Shown here: piece by piece, positions 1 to 10,036 of the stretch
Numbering within the stretch: the stretch's first letter is position 1
How the letters are laid out: each line of letters opens with the position of its first letter
Assembly: GCF_009846525.1 (NCBI RefSeq)
Contig: NZ_CP024621.1
Span: 1,488,001-1,552,000 of the forward strand
DNA from: Halomonas meridiana
Lineage (GTDB): Bacteria; Pseudomonadota; Gammaproteobacteria; Pseudomonadales; Halomonadaceae
Direction of reading: 5' to 3'
Length of the DNA: 64,000 nucleotides
The notes under the pieces: generated by a model
The model's input: the letters and a program-made list of their open reading frames with translations, nothing else
What the model was told of the DNA's origin: nothing
Database searches by the model: none
Made by a program: the position numbers and the translations under genes

Positions 1-1071
1 GCCGCTACAGCCGCCCACGAACGTCAGGTAAAAGAAGGCGGCAATGGGCAGCGAGCCCCACAGGGTGTAATCATCGGAGGCGTACCCGGTGGTAGTGACC
101 ACAGAAATGACGTTGAAGGTCACATGGGTCAGCGAGACGAACCAGTCGTCGCCTTGTACGACTCGCCACGCGCTCAGTATTACGATGGCAGCCAGCAGCA
201 GTTTGAGCAGCCCGCGCACCTGCTGATCTTTCCAAAGCGCGCTCTTCGAAGAGCGAATGAAGCGAATGTACAGCACGAAGGGGAGCGCGCCGCTGAGCAT
301 GAAAAAGCTCGCCATCCAGAGTAGCCAGGGCCGCTCGGCATACGCTCCAAACGACGCGTCGGAGTTGGCAAAGCCGCCTGTCGCCAGGGACGTCATGCCG
401 TGAACGATGGCATCCAGCGGGAGCATGCCTCCCAGCCAATAGCTCAGCATGGCCGCGAGCGTCAAAATTACGTAAACGGCGAGGGTGGCTTTAGCAATGC
501 CGCCCGTGCGTGGCATGACCTTATCGGACCAGTCGGACGACTCGGTGTGGAACAGCCGCATCCCGCCCACTTTCAGAAACGGCAAAATGGCGATGCCCAT
601 GACGATGATGCCGATCCCGCCCATCCACTGCATCAAGCCGCGCCACAGTTTCAAGCCGTCCGAGAGGTTTTCGATGCCCACCAAGACGGTAGATCCGGTG
701 GTGGTGATCGCCGATACCGATTCGAACACGGCGTTGGTAAAGCTGAGCTGGGGAGCGCCTAGAATCAGCGGCAGGCTGGCAAAGCAGCTAATGCTGGTCC
801 AACTACCGGCGGTCAAAATGAACATCTGCCAGGGTTTGAGCTCTAGCGGCACGCCGCGGGTGAGCGCCCAGGTAAGGAAGGTCGCGCTGAGAATGATCAT
901 TAGCGAGACGGCAAACGCCGGGGCGTCGGGATCGTTTTCGATGACCAGTACGATCAGGGGCAGCGTCATGAACATGGCCAGCACGAGCCATAGTACCGAC
1001 ATGATTTTGAAAATGGGAGCCCAGTTTCGGTAAGTCGTTTGGTAGTAACGCGCGCTAGGGAACGTGGCCAT
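1..1071 (-). CDS. trkH: Trk-type potassium uptake channel subunit TrkH/TrkI (partial, C-terminus outside window)
   Basis: This gene encodes a membrane-embedded K+ translocating subunit that works with a cytoplasmic TrkA protein. Starting from the ATG at 1071 the minus strand is open for 357 codons to the window edge. Visible hallmarks are several hydrophobic segments, the pore-loop motif SAITTTGSTV, the block WMGGIGIIVMGIAILPF and, at the very edge, the fourth filter segment TFVGGCSG. A TrkH is about 480 residues long, so roughly the last quarter is missing. The gene has its own AT-rich upstream region (1072-1180), beyond which lies the mal operon terminator. K+ uptake is central to osmoadaptation in halophiles. 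Whether it is TrkH or the Halomonas TrkI paralogue cannot be told from this part. Confidence 0.93.
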   Translation of the reverse strand, partial: MATFPSARYYQTTYRNWAPIFKIMSVLWLVLAMFMTLPLIVLVIENDPDAPAFAVSLMIILSATFLTWALTRGVPLELKPWQMFILTAGSWTSISCFASLPLILGAPQLSFTNAVFESVSAITTTGSTVLVGIENLSDGLKLWRGLMQWMGGIGIIVMGIAILPFLKVGGMRLFHTESSDWSDKVMPRTGGIAKATLAVYVILTLAAMLSYWLGGMLPLDAIVHGMTSLATGGFANSDASFGAYAERPWLLWMASFFMLSGALPFVLYIRFIRSSKSALWKDQQVRGLLKLLLAAIVILSAWRVVQGDDWFVSLTHVTFNVISVVTTTGYASDDYTLWGSLPIAAFFYLTFVGGCSG

Positions 1072-1180
1072 AAGTCCGCTCTGTGTGGGTCCGCTCTAGA
1101 ATGCCCTAAGGCTAATAAGGCTATCTCATCATGACGATAAAAAAATGTCCGTAAAATTTCCCTAAAAATTACCCAGGCAA

Positions 1181-1209
1181 TAAAAGACCGGCGCTGTGGG
1201 GCGCCGGTC
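1181..1209 (-). terminator. Rho-independent terminator of the malEFG operon
   Basis: A 9-bp GC-rich perfect stem (GACCGGCGC with GCGCCGGTC, 1186-1209) closes a 6-nt loop. On the minus strand it is followed by TTTTA at 1185-1181. It sits 46 bp past the malG stop and separates malG from trkH. Confidence 0.85.
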
Positions 1210-1254
1210 AAGAGCAACATGCTCAAGCGAGGAAACAGCCTAGTAAGTGCCTGC

Positions 1255-2145
1255 TTATCCCTTCACGCCTCCGGCGGTTAAACCACCGATGATCCAACGT
1301 TGGCAGATCAGAAACGCGACGGTGATGGGCAGGCCGGAGAGCACGGCGGCAGCGGCGAAGTTACCCCAGCGTTGGTTGTGATCGGCGAGGTATTGCTGAG
1401 CACCCACGGCGAGTGTCAGCTTGTGCTCGTCCACCAACAGTACCGAGGCCATGGGGTACTCCATAATGCTCATCACAAATGCCAGGATGAATACCACCAT
1501 CAAGATCGGCACGGAAAGTGGCAGCAAAATATAGCGAAACGCCTGCCAAGTGCTGGCGCCATCGACCATGGCGGCCTCTTCCAGCGAACCGTCGATGGAT
1601 TCGAAATAGCCTTTGATCGTCCAGATATGTAGCGCTACCGCGCCCAGCGAAGCCACAATCAGCGCGCCGTGGGTATTGATTCCCAGCCAGCCGACGAACT
1701 GCCCCAGCCGGTCAAAGAGCGCATAGAGCGCCACCAGCGACAGCACTGCGGGGAACATCTGAAAAATCAGCATGCCTTTTAACAGCGGCTCCTTGCCTTT
1801 GAAGCGCATGCGGGCAAACGCGTAGGCGCTGGTGGTGGCGAGCATCAGAATCAACACCGACGACACCACGGCCACCTTGATGGAGTTCCACAGCCACAGC
1901 AGCACGGGGAAGGGCGGCTGGACCACGGTGCCGTCGGCGCGCTCCCAGGGAATCCCCAGTGCCAGCGACCAGTGCTCCAGTGAGAAATTCTCTGGAATCA
2001 GGCTGCCGGTGGCAAAGTTGCCTTCCCGAAACGAGATCGAGATCACCAGCAGCAGCGGAAAGACAATTAGCGATACAAAGCCGATCAGCGCTAAGTGCGC
2101 CCCTAGGCGGCGCACGCCAACGGAGCGGGGTTGAACCATGGCCAT
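1255..2145 (-). CDS. malG: Maltose-type ABC transporter permease MalG
   Basis: This is an inner-membrane permease of a carbohydrate (CUT1) ABC importer. The 296-residue length equals the usual MalG length. An N-terminal membrane segment is followed by a periplasmic loop, and the cytoplasmic EAA loop reads [10 protein letters not shown] (near residue 190), the docking site for the ATPase. The C-terminus [10 protein letters not shown] is typical of MalG. The start is fixed by a GGAGG at 6 nt from the ATG. It is the last gene of malE-malF-malG, 10 bp behind malF. No malK ATPase gene lies in the window, so the energising subunit must come from elsewhere. The substrate may be maltose, maltodextrin, trehalose or sucrose. 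Confidence 0.93.
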   Translation of the reverse strand: MAMVQPRSVGVRRLGAHLALIGFVSLIVFPLLLVISISFREGNFATGSLIPENFSLEHWSLALGIPWERADGTVVQPPFPVLLWLWNSIKVAVVSSVLILMLATTSAYAFARMRFKGKEPLLKGMLIFQMFPAVLSLVALYALFDRLGQFVGWLGINTHGALIVASLGAVALHIWTIKGYFESIDGSLEEAAMVDGASTWQAFRYILLPLSVPILMVVFILAFVMSIMEYPMASVLLVDEHKLTLAVGAQQYLADHNQRWGNFAAAAVLSGLPITVAFLICQRWIIGGLTAGGVKG

Positions 2146-2155
2146 GTGTAACCTC

Positions 2156-3715
2156 CTATACCTTCACTTTGGAAAGGCGCAAATTGAGCAGCGACATGCC
2201 CGCCACCAGCAGGAAAATCAGCGTGGCAATGGCCGCTGCAAGGCCAAAGTTCTGCCCGGCATCCTGGAAGGCGATGCGGTAGGTGTAGCTCACCAGCAGG
2301 TCGGTGGTGCCCGCCGGGGTGCTGGCTCCCAAAATATCCGGGCTGCCGCCGGTGAGCAGCGCGATCAGCACGAAGTTATTGAAGTTGAAAGCAAAGGCAG
2401 CAATCAGCAGCGGCGTGAGCGGCTTGATGATCAGCGGCAGGGTAATTTTGAACAGGTTGGTGAGCGGTCCTCCGCCGTCTACTGCCGAGGCTTCGTATAA
2501 ATCCTGGGGAATGGCCTGAATCAAACCCATGCAGAGCAGCAGCATGTAGGGGTAGCCTAACCAGGTATTCACAATCAGCAGCATGCTGCGGGCAAGCCAT
2601 GGGTCGGTAAACCACTCGGGGCGCACGCCAAACAAAGTGTCCAGAATCATGTTCACTTCACCAAAGTGCTGGTTGAACATGCCTTTAAAAATCAGAATCG
2701 AAATAAACGCTGGCACCGCATAGGGCAAAATCAGCAGCGTGCGATAAACGGCCTTGCCCTTGAGCTGGTCCCACTGCAGCAGCGAGGCCAGTACGAACCC
2801 GACGGCCAGGGTAAACACCACGGTGAGGGCGGCAAACACGAAGGTCCATACAAAGATCTGCATGAACGGGCCGCGAATGTCCGGGTCCGTGAAAATCTGG
2901 GTGTAGTTGGCCATGCCGACGTTGACCGGCCAGCCGGGGGTGATTTGCTCGCCGTCGTCAGCCACGAAAAAGCCAATGCTGGGGTCGGGGGTAAGCAGTC
3001 GCTCATCGCGGCGATCATACAGCGCGCCATCCTCGCGGGCCTCGTAGCGGTTCACCATCGGCGCAAACTGGCGCAAGCCCGCCATACGCAGTTCGCTGCC
3101 ATCGGGCGTGACTAGCCGCAAACCTTGCAGAGCATCCCGGGCTTGAATGATGTCGCGCATCCCTAGCGCTGCCTGTGCAGGCGGGGCATCGGTGGCCTGC
3201 ACGCCAATTTGGCGGTTTTCCTGATTCGCAAAATTGAGCGGTGACGACACGAACCGCTGGCCCTGAGGGCTTTCCAAATAGAGCCGTACCAAATCACCTT
3301 CGGGATAAAGCGCCAGATCAAAGGCGTTGCCTTCCGCTTGATAGGTTTGGCTCATGAGCTGGTCGCGTACCCGCTCTTCTGAGAGCAGGTTGGTAGAGCT
3401 GTAGTTACTAAAACTGATCCCGATGGTGTACAACAGAGGGAAAATGACGAACACGCCAAGTCCGGCAATCGCAGGAAAGATATAGCGATGGCTCATCAGC
3501 GTGCGTTTGGTGAAGACCACGCCCAGCGAGCCGCCAAGTACCAAGAACAGCAGGGCAAACATCCACTGGCCGTTGAGATGAAACGCCAGCACCAGCCACA
3601 GTAGCGCGACGACCAGCACGGCAATGACGCCGCGCATGGCCCAGCGGGTATAGCGTTCGGTAAGATGGCGAGAGCGGTGGCGGGGCAGGCCACGAGACGC
3701 GTTGGTGGTGTACAT
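2156..3715 (-). CDS. malF: Maltose-type ABC transporter permease MalF
   Basis: This partner permease of MalG is 519 residues long, close to the 514 of E. coli MalF. It has an N-terminal hydrophobic pair and then a long hydrophilic periplasmic P2-like loop (roughly residues 110-275). Such a loop is peculiar to MalF and contacts the loaded binding protein. A cluster of membrane spans follows, with the EAA motif [10 protein letters not shown] near residue 405. It lies between malE and malG in the same minus-strand operon. The large P2 loop argues for a true maltose/maltodextrin-like system rather than a generic CUT1 permease. Confidence 0.92.
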   Translation of the reverse strand: MYTTNASRGLPRHRSRHLTERYTRWAMRGVIAVLVVALLWLVLAFHLNGQWMFALLFLVLGGSLGVVFTKRTLMSHRYIFPAIAGLGVFVIFPLLYTIGISFSNYSSTNLLSEERVRDQLMSQTYQAEGNAFDLALYPEGDLVRLYLESPQGQRFVSSPLNFANQENRQIGVQATDAPPAQAALGMRDIIQARDALQGLRLVTPDGSELRMAGLRQFAPMVNRYEAREDGALYDRRDERLLTPDPSIGFFVADDGEQITPGWPVNVGMANYTQIFTDPDIRGPFMQIFVWTFVFAALTVVFTLAVGFVLASLLQWDQLKGKAVYRTLLILPYAVPAFISILIFKGMFNQHFGEVNMILDTLFGVRPEWFTDPWLARSMLLIVNTWLGYPYMLLLCMGLIQAIPQDLYEASAVDGGGPLTNLFKITLPLIIKPLTPLLIAAFAFNFNNFVLIALLTGGSPDILGASTPAGTTDLLVSYTYRIAFQDAGQNFGLAAAIATLIFLLVAGMSLLNLRLSKVKV

Positions 3716-3777
3716 GATGGAGTCCTGAAAGCTGCCCGGCAGCAGGTGCTACCGGGCAGTAGAGGCTAAAACGGAGG

Positions 3778-4965
3778 CTACTGGCGCATACGGCGCGCAG
3801 CGGCATCCAGCGCTTCTTGGGGCGATTGGCGACCGCTGCCAATGTTCTGCAGCGCAGGCTCCATGGCGGCCCAGAAGGCACCCATTTCAGGAATGTTGGG
3901 CATCGGCATGCCCACTTCGGCGTTCTCAAGTGTGGCGGCAATGTTAGGGTTGCCCGCCAGCTCGGCTTGATAGTCGATATGGGCAACGGCCCCCAGCGAA
4001 CCGTCGTTGTTGAACGTCCGCATTCCCTCTTCGCTGAGCAGGTAGTTCTCCAGGAACTCCACCGCTAGGAAGTCGTTGGGTGTGGCAGAGTTGATCATCG
4101 CGGTCATTACGCCGAACATCGGCTTGGCTCGCTCGTCACCCACTTTGGGCAGCAGGGCGACACCATAATCGATACCGCTGCGCTCCAGGTTAGGCCATGC
4201 CCAAGGGCCGCTGATCATGGTGGCTACTTCGCCTTGGTTAAAGCGCGTATCCATCAGGTTGTAGTCCGTGCCACGGGGGAGTACATCGCTTTCGATCAGT
4301 TCGACCAGTAGCTCAGCCCCTTGCAAGGCACCCTCGTTATTGACGCCGATGTCGCTGACGTCATAACCGCTGTCGGTCTGTTTGAACGGATAGCCGCCGT
4401 TGGCTGCCAGCAGCGTCCAGCCGTAGTAGGGTTCGCTGTAATCGAACAGGATGGCTTTCTTGCCTTCTTGGGAGAGCGTGGCGTCCAGCTCCATGAGCTC
4501 GGCAAAGCTCTCGGGCGGCGTTTCCACCAGCGCTTTGTTGTAAATCAGCCCCAGCGATTCCACCGAGATGGGGTAACCGTAGGTCTCGCCATTCCACAGC
4601 GCCGCCTCCCAGGTGAAGTCGTAAAACGCGTCGCGGAAGCTGTCGCTGGGAGCGATCGGTTTGAGCAGGCCGCTTTGTGCCCACTCACCCATGCGGTCAT
4701 GGGCCCAGATGACGATATCCGGCCCTTGGCCGCTGCCTGCCGCCTGCTGGAAACGGTCGGTCAGGTTGTCGGGAAACACGACTTCCACTTCGATGCCGGT
4801 ATCTTCCAGGAACTGGTCAGCGACAGCGCGGATGCCTTCCTGGCCTTTGTTATCGCCCATCCAGATGGTCAAGCGGTCATCCTCAAAGGCGAAGGCGGGG
4901 AGTGTGGCGGTGGCCGCTAGCGTAGCGGCGAGCAGCGGCGTGAAAAATGGACGAACCATTGCCAT
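3778..4965 (-). CDS. malE: Periplasmic maltose-type sugar-binding protein MalE
   Basis: This is the solute-binding protein that delivers sugar to MalFG. The chosen ATG (4965) has GAGGT about 9 nt upstream and gives an immediate signal peptide (MAMVRPFFTPLLAATLAATA, cleavage after AFA). An in-frame GTG at 5031 would add 22 Thr-rich residues with no ribosome site. The mature part starts FEDDRLTIWMGDNKG, like the MalE start KLVIWINGDKG, and continues with GPDIVIWAHDRMGEWAQSGLL, a classic MalE block. The length (395 residues) matches E. coli MalE (396). It is the first gene of malEFG and is divergent from zwf, so the shared 320-bp region with HexR-like boxes may also affect this operon. Confidence 0.92.
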   Translation of the reverse strand: MAMVRPFFTPLLAATLAATATLPAFAFEDDRLTIWMGDNKGQEGIRAVADQFLEDTGIEVEVVFPDNLTDRFQQAAGSGQGPDIVIWAHDRMGEWAQSGLLKPIAPSDSFRDAFYDFTWEAALWNGETYGYPISVESLGLIYNKALVETPPESFAELMELDATLSQEGKKAILFDYSEPYYGWTLLAANGGYPFKQTDSGYDVSDIGVNNEGALQGAELLVELIESDVLPRGTDYNLMDTRFNQGEVATMISGPWAWPNLERSGIDYGVALLPKVGDERAKPMFGVMTAMINSATPNDFLAVEFLENYLLSEEGMRTFNNDGSLGAVAHIDYQAELAGNPNIAATLENAEVGMPMPNIPEMGAFWAAMEPALQNIGSGRQSPQEALDAAARRMRQ

Positions 4966-5187
4966 GATGTGCATACCTCGTTGTGACGTTGTTGTTGTCG
5001 TGCGCGTTCTCACATGACGCGCTTTGTTCACGGTCAGCGTCGCTAATTACGCACAAGGCCACCTCCTCCTTGGGGGAGGAGGGGTGGCGTATCCGAGGGG
5101 CGTAGAGTAAAGGTAGAAGCTTAGGCGGTCAGGGCGCGACACCGTCGTTGTAAAACGCACCGGAAAGGGCAGCAGGCGACAATATTT

Positions 5188-5202
5188 TGTAGTAAAATTA
5201 CA
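5188..5202. promoter_or_regulatory. HexR-like operator 1 of zwf
   Basis: TGTAGTAAAATTACA is a near-perfect palindrome fitting the HexR consensus known in gammaproteobacteria (TGTAATTNNATTACA type). It overlaps the expected -35 region of the zwf promoter, as a repressor site would. HexR itself is not in the window. Assignment is by motif and by the target genes. Confidence 0.7.
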
Positions 5203-5214
5203 CGAATTATTGCG

Positions 5215-5220
5215 TATAAT
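5215..5220 (+). promoter_or_regulatory. -10 box of the zwf operon promoter
   Basis: A perfect TATAAT lies between the two HexR-like boxes, 69 bp before the zwf ATG. The 17-nt-spaced -35 (GTAAAA) is poor and lies inside operator 1, so start-site selection is inferred mainly from the -10 box. Confidence 0.55.
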
Positions 5221-5242
5221 GCCTCACATCAGATAGATTTTA

Positions 5243-5257
5243 GGTAATCTAACTACA
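5243..5257. promoter_or_regulatory. HexR-like operator 2 of zwf
   Basis: The reverse complement reads TGTAGTTAGATTACC, the same half-site pattern as operator 1 and nearly identical to the second box in front of edd. It lies downstream of the predicted start site, 55 bp centre-to-centre from operator 1, so the pair brackets the promoter. Confidence 0.6.
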
Positions 5258-5288
5258 TTAGATGACCTAATTATAAATAGGAGCTGAG

Positions 5289-6782
5289 ATGAGCCAGTCA
5301 CATGCCCCGCTGGGCGATCCGAATCACGCTATTGATTTAGCGCTTTTTGGGGCGCTTGGCGACCTTGCCATGCGCAAGCTGTTTCCTGCGCTGTATCATC
5401 TTGACCGCGAAGGCTTGATGCCCGAAAGCACGCGGATCATGGGGCTGGCGCGTCAGGAGCACGACACTGCCGCGTTCCGTCAGCTAGTCAGCGGCGCGCT
5501 GCAAAAGCGCCTGAAAAAAGACGAGCAGGATAAAGAGAGCCTGGAGCGGTTCCTGAACCGCTTAGAGTATCTCAAGCTTGACTTCGCCAACGCCGAGGGC
5601 TATGACGCCATTCGCCAGTGGCGCGAGGGCAGCAAGCGCCCGATGGTGGTCTATCTCTCCGTGGCGGCACGCATCTACGGCGACATTTGCCGCAATCTGC
5701 AGGCCAGCAACAGTCTCGATGACGATACCCGCGTCGTAGTAGAAAAGCCGATTGGCTATGACCTAGCCTCTTCCGAGGAGATCAACGACGCCATTGGTGC
5801 CGTGTTCCCCGAGTCGCGTATCTACCGCATCGACCACTACCTGGGCAAAGAGACGGTTCAAAACCTGATCGCCCTGCGCTTTGCCAACCCGCTGTTCGGT
5901 ACCCAGTGGAACCAGAACCATATCTCCCACGTCGAGATCACCGTTGCCGAAAAAGTCGGTATCGAAGGGCGCTGGGGCTACTTTGACGATGCGGGGCAGC
6001 TGCGGGATATGGTGCAGAACCACCTTCTACAGCTGCTGTGCCTGATCGCCATGGACCCGCCCTCGAACCTGGATGCCGATGCTATCCGCGATGAGAAGGT
6101 GAAGGTGCTCAAGGCATTGAAACCGTTTACCGGCGAATCGCTGGGACGCGACGTTGTGCGCGGCCAGTACATTGCGGGCACCAGCGACGGCCAATCCGTG
6201 CCGGGCTACCTGGAAGAAGAGGGTGCCAATACCCAGAGCCAGACCGAAACCTTCGTGGCCATGAAAACCGAAGTGGCCAACTGGCGCTGGGCGGGCGTGC
6301 CGTTCTACCTGCGCACCGGTAAACGGATGCCGGAGAAACTCTCGCAGATCGTCATTCACTTCCGCCAGCAGCCGCACTACATCTTCGACCCGGACCAGCG
6401 TGGCATTGCCTCCAACAAGCTGATTATCCGCCTGCAGCCGGAAGAGGGCATTGCCCTTCAGGTGCTCACCAAGGATAGCGGCCTGGATAAAGGCATGCGC
6501 CTGCGCCCTGGCCCGCTGCACCTGGATTTCAACAGTGCCTTCCCGAAATCGCGTATTCCCGATGCCTACGAGCGCCTGCTGCTGGAAGTCATGAAAGGCC
6601 AGCAGTACCTGTTCGTTCGCCGTGATGAAGTAGAGCACGCGTGGCGCTGGTGCGACCAGCTCATCAATGGCTGGAAGTCACGCGAAACGCCGCCGCGCCG
6701 CTACCCAGCTGGCTCCTGGGGGCCGGTCGCCTCCATTGCCATGATTACCCAGGATGGCCGCAGCTGGTACGAGGATTATTAA
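5289..6782 (+). CDS. zwf: Glucose-6-phosphate 1-dehydrogenase
   Basis: This enzyme oxidises glucose-6-phosphate to 6-phosphogluconolactone with NAD(P)+, the entry to the Entner-Doudoroff and pentose-phosphate routes in the cytoplasm. Evidence is the N-terminal nucleotide motif ([16 protein letters not shown]), the active-site motif RIDHYLGKE with its catalytic His and Lys (near residue 180), and a 497-residue length normal for bacterial Zwf. AGGAGCTGAG precedes the ATG at 5289. It heads zwf-pgl-eda, with the pgl ATG 1 nt after the stop. Two HexR-like boxes frame its promoter, suggesting induction when KDPG accumulates. Confidence 0.98.
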   Translation: MSQSHAPLGDPNHAIDLALFGALGDLAMRKLFPALYHLDREGLMPESTRIMGLARQEHDTAAFRQLVSGALQKRLKKDEQDKESLERFLNRLEYLKLDFANAEGYDAIRQWREGSKRPMVVYLSVAARIYGDICRNLQASNSLDDDTRVVVEKPIGYDLASSEEINDAIGAVFPESRIYRIDHYLGKETVQNLIALRFANPLFGTQWNQNHISHVEITVAEKVGIEGRWGYFDDAGQLRDMVQNHLLQLLCLIAMDPPSNLDADAIRDEKVKVLKALKPFTGESLGRDVVRGQYIAGTSDGQSVPGYLEEEGANTQSQTETFVAMKTEVANWRWAGVPFYLRTGKRMPEKLSQIVIHFRQQPHYIFDPDQRGIASNKLIIRLQPEEGIALQVLTKDSGLDKGMRLRPGPLHLDFNSAFPKSRIPDAYERLLLEVMKGQQYLFVRRDEVEHAWRWCDQLINGWKSRETPPRRYPAGSWGPVASIAMITQDGRSWYEDY

Positions 6783-6783
6783 C

Positions 6784-7449
6784 ATGAGCGAAGCACGTCA
6801 AGCGCTAGCCGAGCAGCTAGCGGAAGCCGTCTATCAGGCGCTAGCCGATGATCTTTCCCACCAGAAGCGTGCGCTGCTGGTGGTTTCCGGTGGCTCCACG
6901 CCCGTGCCGTTTTTCAAAGCGCTGGCGCAAAAGCCGCTGGAGTGGGCACGGGTAGATATCACCCTGGCCGACGAGCGCTGGGTCGACGAGCAGAGCAGCG
7001 ACAGCAACGCCAAGCTGGTGCGCGACAACCTGCTGCAAGGCCCAGCGGCGGCGGCTAACTTCGTGCCGCTCACCTCGGACGCTGGCACCCCGGAAGAGGG
7101 CGTGGCAGCGGTGGCAGAAGCCACCGCCGGGCTTGCTTGGCCCGCGAGCGTGGTGATTTTAGGCATGGGCGGCGATGGCCATACGGCCTCGCTGTTCCCC
7201 GATAGCCAAGAGCTGGACCTAGCGCTTTCTACTGATGAGCCGCTAGTGGCCGTGCGTACTCCCAGCCAGCCGCAGCCGCGCATTACCTTCTCGGCGGACC
7301 GCCTGCATCAGGCAAAGCGCCACATTCTACATATTACCGGCGACGATAAGCGTGCCGTATTGGCGAACGCCATGAGTGGTGACGATGTTCGTACATTGCC
7401 CATCCGCGCTTTCTTATCTTGCCCGCTGGCGATCTACTGGGCGCCCTAA
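6784..7449 (+). CDS. pgl: 6-phosphogluconolactonase
   Basis: Pgl hydrolyses 6-phosphogluconolactone to 6-phosphogluconate. The 221-residue protein carries LLVVSGGSTPVPFF (phosphate-binding loop), DITLADERWVD and GMGGDGHTASLFP, all diagnostic for the glucosamine-6-phosphate isomerase/6-PGL fold of the Pgl branch. The ATG at 6784 follows the zwf TAA by one base, whereas the open frame upstream runs inside zwf. It is the middle gene of zwf-pgl-eda and should be translationally coupled to zwf. Confidence 0.97.
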   Translation: MSEARQALAEQLAEAVYQALADDLSHQKRALLVVSGGSTPVPFFKALAQKPLEWARVDITLADERWVDEQSSDSNAKLVRDNLLQGPAAAANFVPLTSDAGTPEEGVAAVAEATAGLAWPASVVILGMGGDGHTASLFPDSQELDLALSTDEPLVAVRTPSQPQPRITFSADRLHQAKRHILHITGDDKRAVLANAMSGDDVRTLPIRAFLSCPLAIYWAP

Positions 7450-7491
7450 CGCTACACTTTCGCCAATAACAATTTGCTTGGAGACTCACTC

Positions 7492-8154
7492 ATGACCATC
7501 GATAAACAGCTACCCTCAACGCGCACCGCCGAGCTGGACAGCATTTGCCTGAAAGCCGAAGTGATCCCGGTGATCACCATCGAACGCCTGGAAGACGCCG
7601 TGCCGCTGGGCCGCGCCCTGGTCGAGGGTGGCCTCACCGTGCTGGAAATTACACTGCGTACCGATTGTGCCCTGGAAGCCATCAAGCGCATGAAAGAGGC
7701 GCTACCGGGCGCCAGCATTGGGGTCGGCACCGTACTCACGCCTGCCCAGTACCGTCAAGCTGAGCAAGTCGGCGCTGATTTCGTTGTTACGCCAGGTGCC
7801 ACCGAGGCGCTTTACCGCTACGGCGTAGAGAGCCCCGTACCGATGCTGCCGGGCGTGTCTACCATTTCTGAGCTGATGACCGGCTGGCAGTACGGCTACC
7901 GCCGCTTCAAGTTCTTCCCCGCGGAATCCAGCGGCGGTGCCAAAGCGATCAAAGCGTTCGGCGCACCGATCCCCGAAGCGCGTTTCTGCCCCACGGGCGG
8001 TATCACCGTTGATAACGCCGAATCTTACCTGTCACTGCCCAACGTGATGTGCGTAGGCGGCTCTTGGCTGACGCCGAAAGCAATGGTCGATGCCGAAGAT
8101 TGGGACGGCATCCGCGAACTCGCCCGCCAAGCCGCAGAGCGTTTCCACCACTAA
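7492..8154 (+). CDS. eda: KDPG aldolase (2-dehydro-3-deoxy-phosphogluconate aldolase / KHG aldolase)
   Basis: Eda cleaves KDPG to pyruvate and glyceraldehyde-3-phosphate, the last step of Entner-Doudoroff. The 220-residue product shows VLEITLRTDCALEAI (catalytic Glu), VTPGATE, and the Schiff-base Lys in YRRFKFFPAE. FCPTGGIT follows as the phosphate loop. The ATG at 7492 has GGAG about 11 nt upstream. The frame is open to an earlier TTG at 7474, which has no ribosome site. It closes the operon, which ends in a strong terminator at 8241. A paralogous galactose-type aldolase (dgoA) lies at 10980. Confidence 0.97.
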   Translation: MTIDKQLPSTRTAELDSICLKAEVIPVITIERLEDAVPLGRALVEGGLTVLEITLRTDCALEAIKRMKEALPGASIGVGTVLTPAQYRQAEQVGADFVVTPGATEALYRYGVESPVPMLPGVSTISELMTGWQYGYRRFKFFPAESSGGAKAIKAFGAPIPEARFCPTGGITVDNAESYLSLPNVMCVGGSWLTPKAMVDAEDWDGIRELARQAAERFHH

Positions 8155-8240
8155 GCGTTTCCATCACTAATAGGTAACACCTTACCGAGCACTCTCGTTA
8201 CTTGCCTCACTGATGTCGGGTCGTGTGAGCAAGACGTTTG

Positions 8241-8271
8241 CCCGAGCATGTCGCTATGCTCGGGCTTTTTT
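8241..8271 (+). terminator. Terminator of zwf-pgl-eda
   Basis: A perfect 9-bp stem (CCCGAGCAT / ATGCTCGGG) with a 6-nt loop is followed by CTTTTTT on the plus strand, 86 bp past the eda stop. Confidence 0.92.
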
Positions 8272-8338
8272 GTGTTCCTTTAGTACAACTAAAGACGAAT
8301 AACGTCGATATATTCGCGTCAACTAAGATGAGGTTTCG

Positions 8339-8353
8339 ATATGTCAGACATTT
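8339..8353. promoter_or_regulatory. Putative DgoR operator in front of the sugar symporter
   Basis: ATATGTCAGACATTT contains the 11-bp palindrome ATGTC-A-GACAT, 50 bp before the symporter ATG. The same palindrome (with T at the centre) lies at 15349 before dgoR. The TGT...ACA form suits FadR-type GntR regulators. Binding by DgoR is inferred. Confidence 0.5.
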
Positions 8354-8403
8354 CGCGCGCGTCTCGAAAATGACGCGTTCTTTCTACAAAGAGGAAAGCG
8401 AGC

Positions 8404-9999
8404 ATGCATATGTTGACCCTGGCGTCGTTCCTGTTTTTCACAGGGCTTGTCGCTTTCATTACGTGGCGCATCACTCGGCGCGACGACCACTCCAGCACTA
8501 GCGGCTATTTCTTAGCAGGGCGGACGCTCACCTTTCCGCTTATCGCGGGTTCACTGTTAATGACCAACCTCTCTACTGAGCAGATGGTGGGGCTTAACGG
8601 TGCGGCGTTTGCCGATGGATTAAGCGTCATGGCCTGGGAAGTCGTCGCGGTGATTGCTCTGGTCGCCCTGGCGTTATTTTTCCTTCCGCGCTTTTTGAAA
8701 AGTGGTATTGCGACGCTGCCTCAGCTACTCGAAATTCGTTTTGATAAAACGACGCAGCTAATCACCAATATCATTTTTCTAATTGCGTACGCGGTGATTC
8801 TACTACCCATCATTCTCTATTCAGGCGCCATCGGCCTGCAGGGTATGCTCGACCTTCAAGGGCTAACAGGCATTGAGTCGACCAACACGCTGCTTTGGCT
8901 GACGGTGTGGATTGTTGGCATTATTGGGGCCATCTATGCCCTGTTTGGCGGGCTGCGTACGGTCGCCGTATCCGACACGCTGAATGGCGTGGGGCTATTG
9001 ATTGGCGGTTTCGTCATCGTCTATTTCGGCCTGCAGGCGGTCAGTGACGGCAGCGGCGTGATGGAAGGTTGGAATATTCTCAAAGAGAGCGACCCAGATA
9101 AGCTGAATTCGATTGGTGGCCCTGAACAGCAGGTGCCGTTCTTCACCCTGTTTACCGGCGTCTTCCTGATCAACCTCTTCTATTGGAGCACCAACCAGCA
9201 GATCATCCAGCGCACCTTTGCCGCCAAGAACCTGGCCGAAGGGCAGAAGGGCGTGCTGCTGACCGGTCTCTTTAAATTGCTGGGGCCGCTGTATTTGGTG
9301 CTGCCGGGTATCATCGCTTATCACTTGTATGCCGATCAGGGCGTACGTGCCGACGAAGCGTATGGTCATCTGGTATTTAACGTATTGCCTCCTTACCTGA
9401 CCGGCTTCTTTGCCGCCGTAATGGTGGGTGCCATTCTGTCGTCGTTTAACTCGGCACTGAACAGTACCACGACGATTTTCAGTCTGGGGATTTATAAGGG
9501 CGTATTAAATAAAGACGCGAGTGAAGCGCAGGTGGTGAAGTCCGGTAAGGTGTTTGGCTGGATCATGGCCGTCATTACCATGATTATCGCGCCGCTGCTG
9601 GCGGGTCAGGAGAGCCTGTTCGGCTATCTGCAGAAGATGAACGCAATCTACTTCATCCCCATTCTGGCGGTCGTGCTGGTGGGGCTGTTAACCAAGCGAG
9701 TACCGCCCATGGCGGCCAAGATAGCGTTGGTCGGTGGTTGCTTGCTGATTGCGGCAGGCTATTTCGTGCCGCCGTTCACGCTGCTGCCGCAGGTAATGCA
9801 CGAGTTTCACTTCGTGGCGCTGGTGTTTGTGCTGCTGGTGGCTGTGATGCTGATCATCGGCAAACTGCGCCCCCGCGAGACCGACTGGATTCAGGAGCAT
9901 AGCGGCGATGTGGATCTAACGCCTTGGAAAGGCGCCGTGCCTGCCGGGGTTGTGTTGGTGGTGCTGGTCATTGTGATGTATATCAGCTTTGCCGGTTAA
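8404..9999 (+). CDS. Sodium/sugar symporter of the SSS (vSGLT-like) family
   Basis: This integral membrane protein (531 residues, about 14 hydrophobic segments) should import a hexose with Na+. It resembles the Vibrio Na+/galactose carrier: [11 protein letters not shown] and GLSVMAWE place a Gln at residue 60 and a Glu at 79. That is the 19-residue spacing of the vSGLT sugar-binding Gln69/Glu88. [17 protein letters not shown] near residue 350 matches the sodium-site helix. AGAGGAAAG precedes the ATG. Its promoter carries the same palindrome as dgoR, pointing to galactose (possibly also glucose) as substrate, and the galactose operon faces it across a terminator. Confidence 0.9.
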   Translation: MHMLTLASFLFFTGLVAFITWRITRRDDHSSTSGYFLAGRTLTFPLIAGSLLMTNLSTEQMVGLNGAAFADGLSVMAWEVVAVIALVALALFFLPRFLKSGIATLPQLLEIRFDKTTQLITNIIFLIAYAVILLPIILYSGAIGLQGMLDLQGLTGIESTNTLLWLTVWIVGIIGAIYALFGGLRTVAVSDTLNGVGLLIGGFVIVYFGLQAVSDGSGVMEGWNILKESDPDKLNSIGGPEQQVPFFTLFTGVFLINLFYWSTNQQIIQRTFAAKNLAEGQKGVLLTGLFKLLGPLYLVLPGIIAYHLYADQGVRADEAYGHLVFNVLPPYLTGFFAAVMVGAILSSFNSALNSTTTIFSLGIYKGVLNKDASEAQVVKSGKVFGWIMAVITMIIAPLLAGQESLFGYLQKMNAIYFIPILAVVLVGLLTKRVPPMAAKIALVGGCLLIAAGYFVPPFTLLPQVMHEFHFVALVFVLLVAVMLIIGKLRPRETDWIQEHSGDVDLTPWKGAVPAGVVLVVLVIVMYISFAG

Positions 10000-10036
10000 A
10001 ATCTGACATTGGCAACGCTGAACGCTAAAGCGAACA

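Noticed and set aside
485..1033. A 182-codon open frame on the plus strand over trkH
   Set aside because: It is the antisense shadow of the TrkH frame, which shows filter motifs and a sensible start at 1071.
2666..3115. Long plus-strand frames opposite malF and malE (for example 4321-4920)
   Set aside because: Third-position bias and protein motifs support only the minus-strand genes. The plus frames are low-complexity His/Arg-rich shadows.
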